Source of the DNA: Actinomycetes bacterium
GTDB taxonomy: Bacteria; Actinomycetota; Actinomycetes; Mycobacteriales; Mycobacteriaceae
Length of the DNA stretch: 44,805 nucleotides
Reading direction: 5' to 3'
Assembly: GCA_023416315.1 (NCBI GenBank)
Contig: JAEZIA010000352.1
Span: 1-44,805, forward strand
Part shown: positions 7,833 to 15,255 of the stretch, piece by piece
How positions within the stretch are numbered: position 1 is the first letter of the stretch
How the letters are laid out: each line of letters begins with the position of its first letter
Notes under the pieces: model-generated
The model's input: only the letters and a program-made list of their open reading frames with translations
The model's database searches: none
Told to the model about the DNA's origin: nothing
Made by a program: the position numbers and the translations under genes

Positions 7833-8225
7833 ATGGCGCAAGACGGCGATCTTCAGGCCGTGGTGTCCAATGCCGCGCACGACATCGGGGGCTTCATCAA
7901 GGCGCAGCGTGAAGCCGCTCAGGTTTCGGTGCGGCAGTTGGCCGAGAAGGCCGGTGTCAGCAATCCGTACCTCAGTCAAATCGAGCGGGGACTACGGAAA
8001 CCCTCTGCGGAGGTGCTGAGCCAGATCGCCAAGGCGCTGCGGTTGTCGGCCGAGGTGCTCTACATCCGGGCCGGAATTCTCGAGCCCGGGGAACCGAGCC
8101 CGGTGCGCGACGCGATCATCGGGGACACCGTGATCACCGAGCGCCAGAAGCAGGTTCTGCTCGACATTTACACCTCGTTCTGTCAGCAGAACGAAGCTGC
8201 CCGTGAGGAGCTGACGACTGAATAA
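7833..8225 (+). CDS. XRE family transcriptional regulator
   Basis: This is a 130-residue DNA-binding protein starting at the ATG at 7833, seven bases after a GGGAGGG ribosome binding site. The helix-turn-helix lies at about residues 32-52 (SVRQLAEKAGVSNPYLSQIE), followed by the rest of the five-helix Cro/CI fold and a short C-terminal tail with SFCQQNEAAREE. It corresponds to Rv0474, reported as a copper-responsive regulator in M. tuberculosis. The single cysteine in the tail is the only obvious metal-binding candidate here. It lies 65 bases upstream of hbhA in the same direction and may control that gene or itself. Confidence 0.9.
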   Translation: MAQDGDLQAVVSNAAHDIGGFIKAQREAAQVSVRQLAEKAGVSNPYLSQIERGLRKPSAEVLSQIAKALRLSAEVLYIRAGILEPGEPSPVRDAIIGDTVITERQKQVLLDIYTSFCQQNEAAREELTTE

Positions 8226-8290
8226 CTACCGGCAACCTGACGAAATCCCCTGACAGACAACATATTTCATCACTGAAAGGAGCCACTACG

Positions 8291-8911
8291 ATGGCTGAGA
8301 ACCCCAATGTCGAAGACCTGAAGGCCCCCTTGCTCGCCGCCGTCGGCGCTGCCGATCTGGCCTTGGCCACTGTCAACGAGATCCTCGCGACCCTGCGTGA
8401 GCGCGCCGAGGACGCCCGCAGCGAGGCCAGCACCCGGGCGTCGGAGCGTCGCGCCGCGCTGACCAAGCTGCAGGAAGACCTGCCGCAGCGTGCGGAGGAA
8501 CTGCGTGGCCGGCTGTCCAGCGAGGAACTGCGCAAGGCCGCCGAGGGCTACGTCGAGTCGGCGACCGCCACCTACAACAGCCTCGTCGAGCGCGGCGAGG
8601 CCGCCCTGGAGCGGCTGCGCAACCAGTCCGACCTCAAGGACGTCGCCTCGCGTGCCGAGGGCTACGTCGACCAGGCCGTCGAGCTGACCCAGGAGGCGCT
8701 GGGCAACGTGTCGTCGCAGACCCGGGCCGTCGGTGAGCGCGCCGCCAAGCTGGTCGGCGTCGAGCTGCCCGGCAAGAAGGCCGAGGCCGCCCCGGCGAAG
8801 AAGGCTGCCCAGGCCAAGAAGGCGCCGGCCAAGAAGGCCGCTCCGGCCAAGGCTGCGGCCAAGAAGGCTCCGGCCAAGAAGGCTCCGGCCAAGAAGGTCA
8901 CGCAGAAGTAA
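8291..8911 (+). CDS. hbhA: Heparin-binding hemagglutinin
   Basis: HbhA is a surface adhesin of mycobacteria that binds heparan sulfate on host cells. The protein has 206 residues from the ATG at 8291, with an AAAGGAG ribosome binding site eight bases upstream. It has no classical signal peptide, as is known for this protein. Residues 1 to about 160 form a long heptad-rich helix, likely a coiled coil, and the last 45 or so residues are Lys/Ala/Pro repeats (units such as KKAPA and KKAAPA) that make up the heparin-binding tail. In M. tuberculosis lysines of this tail are methylated. Homologues occur in environmental mycobacteria, so its presence does not by itself imply pathogenicity. Confidence 0.95.
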   Translation: MAENPNVEDLKAPLLAAVGAADLALATVNEILATLRERAEDARSEASTRASERRAALTKLQEDLPQRAEELRGRLSSEELRKAAEGYVESATATYNSLVERGEAALERLRNQSDLKDVASRAEGYVDQAVELTQEALGNVSSQTRAVGERAAKLVGVELPGKKAEAAPAKKAAQAKKAPAKKAAPAKAAAKKAPAKKAPAKKVTQK

Positions 8912-8949
8912 TTCGTCTGTAAGGGCAAGACCCGCCTACGCTTGTAGCC

Positions 8950-9237
8950 GTGATGCTGCAAGGTGTGGCGGGTCTTGTTCTTGCTGTCGTGTCCTGGGTG
9001 GTCATTGCGGTGACCATTTATGCATTCGTCCATGCGGCGATGCAGCGGACCGATGCCTACCCCGCGGCCGAGAAGCTCACCAAGCCGGTCTGGCTGGTGA
9101 TTCTCGGGGTCGCGGGGCTACTAGCGTTCTTCGGCGTCCTCGACATCATGGGCGTGGCGATCGCCGCCGTGGCCAGCGGCGTCTACCTGGTGGACGTGCG
9201 GCCCAAGCTGCTCGAGGTACAGGGGAAGTCGCGCTGA
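8950..9237 (+). CDS. DUF2516 family membrane protein
   Basis: This small protein has 95 residues from the GTG at 8950, or 94 from the ATG one codon later. It has hydrophobic segments at the N-terminus (VAGLVLAVVSWVVIAVTIYAF) and in the middle (VWLVILGVAGLLAFFGVLDIMGVAIAA), so it should cross the membrane two or three times. It corresponds to Rv0476, and the family DUF2516 has no assigned function. The stop overlaps the next gene, which suggests one transcript with the DUF2599 protein and deoC. Confidence 0.85.
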   Translation: MMLQGVAGLVLAVVSWVVIAVTIYAFVHAAMQRTDAYPAAEKLTKPVWLVILGVAGLLAFFGVLDIMGVAIAAVASGVYLVDVRPKLLEVQGKSR

Positions 9238-9650
9238 GCGCTCGATCCGTTCTGGCTGCCGCCGTCGTCGCTGCCGCGGCCCTCGGCCTCGCCGCCCCGG
9301 CCGCTGCCGACCCCACTCCCGCCCCGCCGTACATCGACCACGTCACGTGGGCCGACTGGGGTGATCTGAAGAGCCTGCGGGTGTATCCCACCCGGGCCGG
9401 TCGCACGGTGGCGGGTCAGTTGCTCAAGCCGCAGACCGACATCGACGAGGCCTGGGGCGAGGTGCTGGCGCTGGCGCCCGAGGCCGATCTGCCCGGCATG
9501 CGCGAACAATTCGTCTGCCACTTCCGCTTCGCCGAATTCGGCAGCCCCGGCAAGACCAGCTGGAACCTCGAGCCGTGGCGGCCGGTGGTCGACGACCAGA
9601 CGATGACCGAGGCTCGCTGCAATCCGGGCGGGCTGGAGGAGCCGTTCTGA
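9234..9650 (+). CDS. Secreted DUF2599 protein with unclear start codon
   Basis: The reading frame encodes a signal peptide (SARSVLAAAVVAAAALGLA) ending in AAPAAADP, then a domain with HVTWADWGDLKSLRVYPT and the cysteines of FVCHF and EARCNPGG, which would form a disulfide. It matches DUF2599 and the position of Rv0477. No ATG, GTG or TTG lies in frame before the signal peptide. The best candidate is a CTG at 9234, five bases after AGGGGAAG and overlapping the previous stop. With that start the protein has 138 residues. The stop TGA overlaps the ATG of deoC. Function is unknown beyond being exported. Confidence 0.8.
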   Translation: MSARSVLAAAVVAAAALGLAAPAAADPTPAPPYIDHVTWADWGDLKSLRVYPTRAGRTVAGQLLKPQTDIDEAWGEVLALAPEADLPGMREQFVCHFRFAEFGSPGKTSWNLEPWRPVVDDQTMTEARCNPGGLEEPF

Positions 9651-10336
9651 TGGCCCAGTGGTCCCGGGCGAAGGTCGCGGCGCTGGTCGACCACACGCTG
9701 CTGAAACCCGAAGCCACCGAGGCCGACGTCGCCGCCCTGGTCGACGAGGCCGCCGACCTGGGCGTACTGGCCGTCTGCGTGTCCCCGTCGATGGTGACAA
9801 CCGCGCACAAGGCCGTCGGCGCCCACCCCGAGAACCTGGTCATCGCGAGCGTGGCGGGGTTCCCGTCGGGCAAGCACCTGCCCGCCATCAAGGCCCGCGA
9901 AGCCGGATTGGCCGTCGAGGCCGGGGCCACCGAGATCGACATGGTGATCGACGTCGGGGCGGCGCTGGCCGGTAACATCGCCGAGGTGGCCGCCGACATC
10001 GCGACGGTGCGCGCCGCGGTGCCCGACGCGGTGCTGAAGGTCATCGTGGAATCGGCCGCGCTGCTGAGCCTGGCCGACGACACCACGTTGGTCGCGGTGT
10101 GCCGGGCCGCCGAGGAATCCGGCGCGGACTTCGTCAAGACCTCCACCGGTTTTCATCCCGCGGGCGGGGCGTCGGTGGTGGCGATCGAAGTCATGGCGCG
10201 CACCGTCGGCGGTCGGCTCGGAGTCAAAGCCAGCGGCGGTATCCGCACCGCCGAGCACGCGCTGGCGATGCTCGACGCGGGCGCGACCCGGCTCGGCTTG
10301 TCAGGCACCCGCGCGGTGCTCGACGGCCTCAGCTGA
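9650..10336 (+). CDS. deoC: Deoxyribose-phosphate aldolase
   Basis: This class I aldolase splits 2-deoxyribose 5-phosphate into glyceraldehyde 3-phosphate and acetaldehyde in deoxynucleoside breakdown. The protein has 228 residues. The Schiff-base lysine is at residue 163 in FVKTSTGF and the second active-site lysine at residue 193 in GVKASGGIRT; the TIM-barrel start VDHTLLKPEAT is also present. The ATG overlaps the TGA of the DUF2599 gene (TGATG), and GGAGGAG precedes it by about ten bases, so the genes are translationally linked. The order matches Rv0476-Rv0478. Confidence 0.97.
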   Translation: MAQWSRAKVAALVDHTLLKPEATEADVAALVDEAADLGVLAVCVSPSMVTTAHKAVGAHPENLVIASVAGFPSGKHLPAIKAREAGLAVEAGATEIDMVIDVGAALAGNIAEVAADIATVRAAVPDAVLKVIVESAALLSLADDTTLVAVCRAAEESGADFVKTSTGFHPAGGASVVAIEVMARTVGGRLGVKASGGIRTAEHALAMLDAGATRLGLSGTRAVLDGLS

Positions 10337-10351
10337 CCGGGGTGAAATCGG

Positions 10352-10421
10352 CTGTGCGCTCACGGCTTTGAGTGTGCGCCCACGGCGGTCGATTCGACGT
10401 TTTCCCGCCCTCAGCGCACAG
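10352..10421. terminator. Repeat-bearing region between convergent deoC and DUF2993 genes
   Basis: A 9-base arm at 10352-10360 is complementary to 10413-10421. A 14-base unit at 10353-10366 is repeated with one mismatch at 10373-10386, so three copies of a TGTGCGC-type word occur in 70 bases, two direct and one inverted. The stretch lies between two gene ends facing each other and could form a bidirectional terminator. It also resembles the small repeats common in mycobacterial intergenic DNA. Confidence 0.45.
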
Positions 10422-10472
10422 TCGACGCCGTCGCCGCAACAGTGGATTCAGTGCGGTCTGGCGACCCGGCGT

Positions 10473-11414
10473 TCAGACGCCGGCGAAGCAGGGGTCCTGC
10501 TGACCGTTGGGGATCGTCGCGTTCTGGGTGACGAACTTGGCGGTGACGCCCTCGTCGGTGACCCCCACACTCTCGGCGTGGATGCCCATCGGCAGGTTCT
10601 TGGTCAGCGTGGACATGAACGCGTCCAGCGCCGGCTGCACGGTCTCCTTCGGCAGCGTGAAGCCCAGACCGGTCAGATTGACCACCTGCAGGCTCAGCCC
10701 GCCGTTGGTGATCGCCGGCTTGGTGGTCACCGAGCCCATCGCGCTCTGCAGTTCGATGGTGCCGTCCGACGGGGACGTGGACACCCCGCTGATCAGGCTG
10801 CCGAAGAACGGAATCGCGTTGGCCACGGTTTCCTTGATGCCGTCCTTGGACCAGGTGATCGTCGCGTCCAGCGAGCCCATCGTGCCTGCCGAGTTCGCGG
10901 TCTGGTCAATCCGGATGTCGTCAAGCCACAGGTCGAGCTTCATGCCCTTGGCCCCGCGGATCTGATTGCCCGCGGTCGTGACGTGGATGTCGCTGTAATG
11001 CCGCGACAGGTGCTGCAGCAGGAACGGACGCGCTCCGAACGAGACGTCGGCCTGGTCCTGCACCACGCAGGACACCGCCCGGGAGACCACGGTGTCGGCC
11101 TCGTGGCGTACGTAGAGCTCGGTGCCCAGCAGTGCGGCGATCGCCACGGCGACGACGATGATCAGCACCAGCGTGATCGACAGCGGGTCACGCAGGAAAC
11201 GGCGCTTCTCCTCGGCGGGTTCCTGGCCCGGCGGCGGCGGGGTTTGCGACGGCGGCGCGGCGTGCGGGATGTGCTGGGTCGGCGCGTCGGCGGGGCTGCC
11301 CGCACGGGGGATGTACTCGGTGGGTGTGCCCTGAGCCGGGGCGGCAGGCCAGGCCGGCGTTGTCGGGTCGCCGGGGCCGACGGGATGGTTGGGGCCCTGT
11401 GGCGGATTCGTCAC
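10473..11414 (-). CDS. DUF2993 family membrane-anchored protein
   Basis: The protein has 313 residues from the GTG at 11414. Residues 1-70 are a Pro-rich cytoplasmic tail, residues 79-99 are a transmembrane helix, and the rest is an extracytoplasmic DUF2993 domain ending in QQDPCFAGV. It corresponds to Rv0479c. DUF2993 proteins such as LmeA bind lipids and act in cell-envelope lipomannan assembly, so a lipid-related envelope role is possible here but only inferred. The GTGA start overlaps the stop of the upstream nitrilase gene by four bases, so both are cotranscribed. Confidence 0.85.
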   Translation of the reverse strand: MTNPPQGPNHPVGPGDPTTPAWPAAPAQGTPTEYIPRAGSPADAPTQHIPHAAPPSQTPPPPGQEPAEEKRRFLRDPLSITLVLIIVVAVAIAALLGTELYVRHEADTVVSRAVSCVVQDQADVSFGARPFLLQHLSRHYSDIHVTTAGNQIRGAKGMKLDLWLDDIRIDQTANSAGTMGSLDATITWSKDGIKETVANAIPFFGSLISGVSTSPSDGTIELQSAMGSVTTKPAITNGGLSLQVVNLTGLGFTLPKETVQPALDAFMSTLTKNLPMGIHAESVGVTDEGVTAKFVTQNATIPNGQQDPCFAGV

Positions 11415-12232
11415 CTCGGCGATTCTGCCTTATCAATCTGAGCGAACTCTGAGCGGTTACGCAGCACGGCGAGCGTTTCCCTCGTTGGAGCGACGCGGTC
11501 GATGTCGATATCGGTGACCAAAAGCTGCGGATCGCCGCCCGCCGACGCGACGATTTCGCCGAGCGGTGAGGCCACCACGCTGCCGCCGACGCCGGTCGGC
11601 GCCTTGGTCGACGTTGCCAGCTCGTCACCGGGGTAGCCCTGGTCGACGGCGGCGACAAAAGACTGCGAGTCCAGGGCGCGAGCGCGGGCCAGCAGGGTCC
11701 ACTGATCCAATTTGCCGGGCCCGGCACCCCACGAGGCGTGCACGGTGATCAGCTGCGCGCCGCGGTCGGCGAGTTCGGTGTAGAGGGCGGGAAAGCGGAC
11801 GTCGTAGCAGAGCGTGAGCCCGACGCCGACGCCGTCGACGGTGATCACCACCGGCTCCCGCCCCGGCGCCACCGCGTCGGATTCAGCAAATCCGAACGCG
11901 TCGTACATGTGGATCTTGTGATAGTGCGCATCGACGTCCGGGCCGGCCGCCAGGATCGTGTTGGTGACCCGGCCGTCGGAGGCGGGGGTGAACATTCCGG
12001 CGAGCACGGTAACGCCGGCGCTATCGGCGATGCGGCGCACCTCGTCGGCCCACGGTCCGTCCAAGGGCTCGGCCACCGGTGCCAGCGGCACGCCGAAACG
12101 GCACATCGTGCCCTCGGGGAAGGCCACCAACCGGGCGCCGGCGTCGGCCGCGCGGCGGGTGTAGTCCTCGACCAGCTTGAGGTTCACCGCCGGGTCGGTG
12201 TCGGCGAGCAGTTGGGCCAGCGCAATACGCAT
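11411..12232 (-). CDS. Carbon-nitrogen hydrolase (nitrilase superfamily)
   Basis: The enzyme hydrolyses a C-N amide or nitrile bond. The protein has 273 residues and the full catalytic triad: Glu40 in FPEGT, Lys106 in HKIHMYD and Cys142 in LCYDVRFP. The sequence pattern is that of the Nit1-like amidase branch, whose studied members repair deaminated glutathione. Mycobacteria lack glutathione, so the natural substrate here is open. It corresponds to Rv0480c. The ATG at 12232 lies nine bases after the methyltransferase gene, and its stop overlaps the DUF2993 gene, placing it in the middle of a leftward operon. Confidence 0.9.
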   Translation of the reverse strand: MRIALAQLLADTDPAVNLKLVEDYTRRAADAGARLVAFPEGTMCRFGVPLAPVAEPLDGPWADEVRRIADSAGVTVLAGMFTPASDGRVTNTILAAGPDVDAHYHKIHMYDAFGFAESDAVAPGREPVVITVDGVGVGLTLCYDVRFPALYTELADRGAQLITVHASWGAGPGKLDQWTLLARARALDSQSFVAAVDQGYPGDELATSTKAPTGVGGSVVASPLGEIVASAGGDPQLLVTDIDIDRVAPTRETLAVLRNRSEFAQIDKAESPR

Positions 12233-12241
12233 GCGTTCAGC

Positions 12242-12937
12242 CTACGTCGGCGCGACCGTCGACCAGGGCACGGTGAGCACCGCATCGCGGACGGCACGCC
12301 GCTGTGCCTCGAGCGGAACGCCTGCCGCCTGCAGCTCGGCCAGCATCGCCCGCCAGCGGTCCCGCGGACCGAACACCGAATGCCCGGCCACCGCCGCCCA
12401 CGCCCGGTCCGCCTGAGCCAGCAGCGTGTGGATCGGCTGGCCCGGAACATTATGGTGGATAAGAACTTTCGGCAATCGCTCGGCCAGGTCCGAGGGGCGT
12501 TCGATATGCCTGGGGTCGCAGGCCAGGGTCAGGCTCACCGGGCCGTCGCGGTCCAGCAGCACCCAGCAGCACCGCCGGCCGAGCTCATCGCAGGTGCCGT
12601 CGAGGATCAGCCCGTCCGGGGCCAGCTGGGCCCGCATCTGCGCCCAGGCCGCATCCACCGCATCCTCGGGGTACTGCCGCAGCACATTGAACGCCCGTAC
12701 CAGAACCGGCCGCAGTCCGGCGAGTTCGAAACCGCCGAGCCGGAATTCGACACCGTCGACGTCAGGAACCACGCGCTGCGGGTCGATCTCCAGGCCGACC
12801 ACCCGGATGTCGGCGCGCACGGTGCGCAGTCGGGCGGCCAATTCCAGTGTGGTGATGGGCAATCGGCCGTAGCCGAGGTCGACGATCACCGGATCGGCGG
12901 CCGCTTCCAAAGCGGAGCGCACCCGCGGGGAGTTCAC
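12242..12937 (-). CDS. Class I SAM-dependent methyltransferase-like protein
   Basis: The protein has a Rossmann-type core with VIVDLGYGRLPITTLELAAR, a glycine-rich SAM-binding loop, and VVGLEIDPQRV, the acidic end of strand 2. From the GTG at 12937 it has 231 residues. The frame stays open upstream and encodes a family-like N-terminus, TRGTTNANRLRRGDRWLV, directly before this GTG, without any ATG, GTG or TTG to start it. The real start is therefore probably further upstream, perhaps a rare codon such as the ATT at 13021. The substrate is unknown. I do not recall this gene at this place in M. tuberculosis. It lies between the DUF2505 genes and the nitrilase gene in one leftward operon. Confidence 0.75.
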   Translation of the reverse strand: MNSPRVRSALEAAADPVIVDLGYGRLPITTLELAARLRTVRADIRVVGLEIDPQRVVPDVDGVEFRLGGFELAGLRPVLVRAFNVLRQYPEDAVDAAWAQMRAQLAPDGLILDGTCDELGRRCCWVLLDRDGPVSLTLACDPRHIERPSDLAERLPKVLIHHNVPGQPIHTLLAQADRAWAAVAGHSVFGPRDRWRAMLAELQAAGVPLEAQRRAVRDAVLTVPWSTVAPT

Positions 12938-13013
12938 CAGCCAGCGGTCGCCGCGCCGCAGCCGGTTGGCGTTGGTGGTGCCGCGGGTGGGAACGCCGAC
13001 CGGGCGTGGTGGT

Positions 13014-13526
13014 CTAGTAATGGCTGGCGATCCAGTCGCGGGTGAAATCCCGTTCGTTGTCGAACAATCCGCGCAGGCCGTCGAGCACCCACTTCTCGAT
13101 CTTGCTGCCGACCAGCGGCACGTTGACCTTGCAGAGACTGCTCAGCCGCAGTTCGGCACCGGCGCCGGTCTGCTGCAGCACGTAGGTGCCGTCGAAGTGC
13201 AGTGGGGCGGCGGGCACCAGCGCGCGGTAGTGGCCGTCGGCGGAGTTCGTCGCGGGGTTGAACGGGTCGAAATGCTGCTCGCGGGTGATGGTGAGCCGCA
13301 ACGGAACCACCGCGGCGATCATCGACGGCATGTCCCGGCGCGACACCGTGTGAGTGAACACGATGTCGGTCCCGTCGGCGTCGGAGCGGAACCGGGTGAG
13401 CTCGGAATCGGTGTGTTGCTGGTGTTCGGCGATCAGGTCTTCCCAGTACTGGCGGCTGGTGAAGCTCTGATAGAGCTCGGCGGCGGGCCGCTCGAGTCCG
13501 ATGACATAGTCCATGCGGCGGGACAT
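13014..13526 (-). CDS. DUF2505 family protein, copy A
   Basis: The protein has 170 residues and belongs to the SRPBCC-like helix-grip family DUF2505, whose members bind hydrophobic ligands in a deep cavity; no ligand is known. Typical features are the N-terminal YVIGLERPAAELYQSFTS, the central VVPLRLTITREQHFD, and the C-terminal NVPLVGSKIEKWV. It lies 22 bases downstream of a second DUF2505 gene to which it is related, most clearly in the last 50 residues. M. tuberculosis, as I recall, has one such gene (Rv0481c) here, so this looks like a tandem pair. Confidence 0.85.
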   Translation of the reverse strand: MSRRMDYVIGLERPAAELYQSFTSRQYWEDLIAEHQQHTDSELTRFRSDADGTDIVFTHTVSRRDMPSMIAAVVPLRLTITREQHFDPFNPATNSADGHYRALVPAAPLHFDGTYVLQQTGAGAELRLSSLCKVNVPLVGSKIEKWVLDGLRGLFDNERDFTRDWIASHY

Positions 13527-13548
13527 GGGGCCAACCGTACCTGCGGCC

Positions 13549-14055
13549 TCAGCCGTTCGCGGTGATCCACCTGGTGGTGAACTGCTGCTCGGCGATCAGC
13601 AGGTCGACCAGCTGGTGACCGATGAAGTTTTCCACCTTGCCGCCCACGAGCGGGATGCGTACTTCGACGGTGGCTCGAAAAGCCAAGTGCGCCCGCAGGT
13701 CTGACGGTGTCAGCAGAGCGCTTCCGGTCAACGACACCGGCGCGCCGGGAATCGTGCCGCTGACGGTAGCGTCGGCTTTGCCGTCGACCAGGCCGGTCCA
13801 GCTCTCCACCCGGCGGATCTCCAGATCTCCGTGGTGGAACTGGGTGACGACGGCGGGCAGCCGGGCGGCGCGGAGCACCTGGGTGGTCGCCACGTCGACG
13901 CCGCCGTCGGGAGCCAGCTGCAGGGAGTCCAGCGTCGCGTGGTCGGCACCGGAGTCGGCCAGCCGTGCCAGCCAGTACTGCTCGTCGCGCAGTGCCTCAT
14001 GTACCTGTTCGACGCTGCCCTCGTAATCGGTGGCCATGTCGAATGAGCGCGGCAT
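13549..14055 (-). CDS. DUF2505 family protein, copy B
   Basis: From the ATG at 14055 the protein has 168 residues, nearly the same as copy A. The start MPRSFDMATDY parallels MSRRMDYVIGL of copy A, and the end EVRIPLVGGKVENFIG parallels NVPLVGSKIEKWV. Longer versions of the frame would run into the divergent murB promoter and are unlikely. It is the first gene of the leftward operon with copy A, the methyltransferase, the nitrilase and the DUF2993 gene. The murB start is only 26 bases away on the other strand, so both promoters must overlap. Confidence 0.85.
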   Translation of the reverse strand: MPRSFDMATDYEGSVEQVHEALRDEQYWLARLADSGADHATLDSLQLAPDGGVDVATTQVLRAARLPAVVTQFHHGDLEIRRVESWTGLVDGKADATVSGTIPGAPVSLTGSALLTPSDLRAHLAFRATVEVRIPLVGGKVENFIGHQLVDLLIAEQQFTTRWITANG

Positions 14056-14081
14056 AGGGCCTGAGGCTACCGTTACGGGCC

Positions 14082-15140
14082 GTGGCAGCAGGGAACGTGT
14101 ACGGCGGCGCGGCGGTCGCCGAGAACGTGCCACTGGCCGCGCTGACCACGTTGCGGGTGGGTCCGGTCGCGCACCGACTGATCACCTGCACCACCACCGA
14201 GCAGGTCGTCGCCGCGGTGCGGGCGGTCGACGCCGACGGCCCGGTTCTGGTGCTGGCCGGCGGGTCCAACGTGGTGATCGCCGACGACCTCGCCGACCTG
14301 ACGGTGGTCCTGCTGGCCAACCGCACCATCACCGTCGAGGGTGGGCACCTGCGCGCCGAAGCCGGTGCGGTGTGGGACGACGTGGTCGTCGCCGCGGTGG
14401 ACGCCGGCTTGGGCGGACTCGAGTGCTTGTCCGGGATTCCCGGGTCGGCAGGCGCGACCCCGGTCCAGAACGTCGGTGCCTACGGCGTGGAGGTCGCCGA
14501 CTACCTGACCCGGGTTCGGCTGCTGGACCGCCGAAGCGGGCTGGTGCGCTGGGTGGCCGCCGCCGACCTCGGCCTCGGCTACCGGCACAGCAATCTGAAG
14601 AACTCGTCGCACGCGGTGGTGCTGGAGGTGGAGTTCGCCCTCGACGACTCCGGCCGCTCGGCACCGCTGCGCTATGCGGAGCTCAGCCGGGCGCTCGGCG
14701 TGGCAGCGGGGGAGCGGGCCGAGCCCGCCGCGGTGCGTGACGCCGTGCTGGCCCTGCGGGCAGGTAAAGGCATGGTGCTCGACGCCGACGACCACGACAC
14801 CTGGAGCGTCGGCTCGTTTTTCACGAACCCGGTCGTCCCCGCCGAGACCTTCGCCGGTCTGCAGGCCCGCTGGGACGGTCCGGTGCCGCACTATCCGGCC
14901 CCCGACGGGGTCAAGTTGGCGGCCGGGTGGCTGGTCGAGAACGCCGGCTTTTCCAAGGGCTATCCGGGACCCGGGGCGCCCTGCCGGTTGTCGACCAAGC
15001 ATGCGCTGGCCCTGACCAACCGTGGCGCCGCCAGCACCGCCGACGTCCTGGCGCTGGCCCGCGCCGTCCGTGACGGCGTGCGGGACGCTTTCGGCATCAC
15101 GCTGGTCCCCGAGCCCGTGCTGGTCGGCTGTTCGCTGTAG
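14082..15140 (+). CDS. murB: UDP-N-acetylenolpyruvoylglucosamine reductase
   Basis: MurB is an FAD enzyme that reduces UDP-GlcNAc-enolpyruvate to UDP-MurNAc, the second committed step of peptidoglycan precursor synthesis. The protein has 352 residues from the GTG at 14082. FAD-binding motifs LAGGSNVV and GIPGSAGATPVQNVGAYG are present, as is the serine proton donor in VGSFFTNP. The C-terminal GWLVENAGFSKG and LSTKHALALTNRG complete the family pattern. A TACCGT box eight bases upstream of the GTG suggests an almost leaderless mRNA. The gene corresponds to Rv0482 and precedes another cell-wall enzyme gene, the L,D-transpeptidase, as in M. tuberculosis. Confidence 0.97.
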   Translation: MAAGNVYGGAAVAENVPLAALTTLRVGPVAHRLITCTTTEQVVAAVRAVDADGPVLVLAGGSNVVIADDLADLTVVLLANRTITVEGGHLRAEAGAVWDDVVVAAVDAGLGGLECLSGIPGSAGATPVQNVGAYGVEVADYLTRVRLLDRRSGLVRWVAAADLGLGYRHSNLKNSSHAVVLEVEFALDDSGRSAPLRYAELSRALGVAAGERAEPAAVRDAVLALRAGKGMVLDADDHDTWSVGSFFTNPVVPAETFAGLQARWDGPVPHYPAPDGVKLAAGWLVENAGFSKGYPGPGAPCRLSTKHALALTNRGAASTADVLALARAVRDGVRDAFGITLVPEPVLVGCSL

Positions 15141-15255
15141 CCCGCCCGCGGCCGGGCAAGTTTTCGATTAATTAACCCGCGCGATGAAAAACAGGGAGAA
15201 TGGTGCGCGTCAGCCCGGCTACGGGTTTGCTTCGAAAGACCGACGGGGGATTGAA

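Noticed and set aside
8780..8911. Simple repeat as a mobile or regulatory element
   Set aside because: The AAGAAGG-type repetition is the coding sequence of the lysine-rich tail of HbhA.
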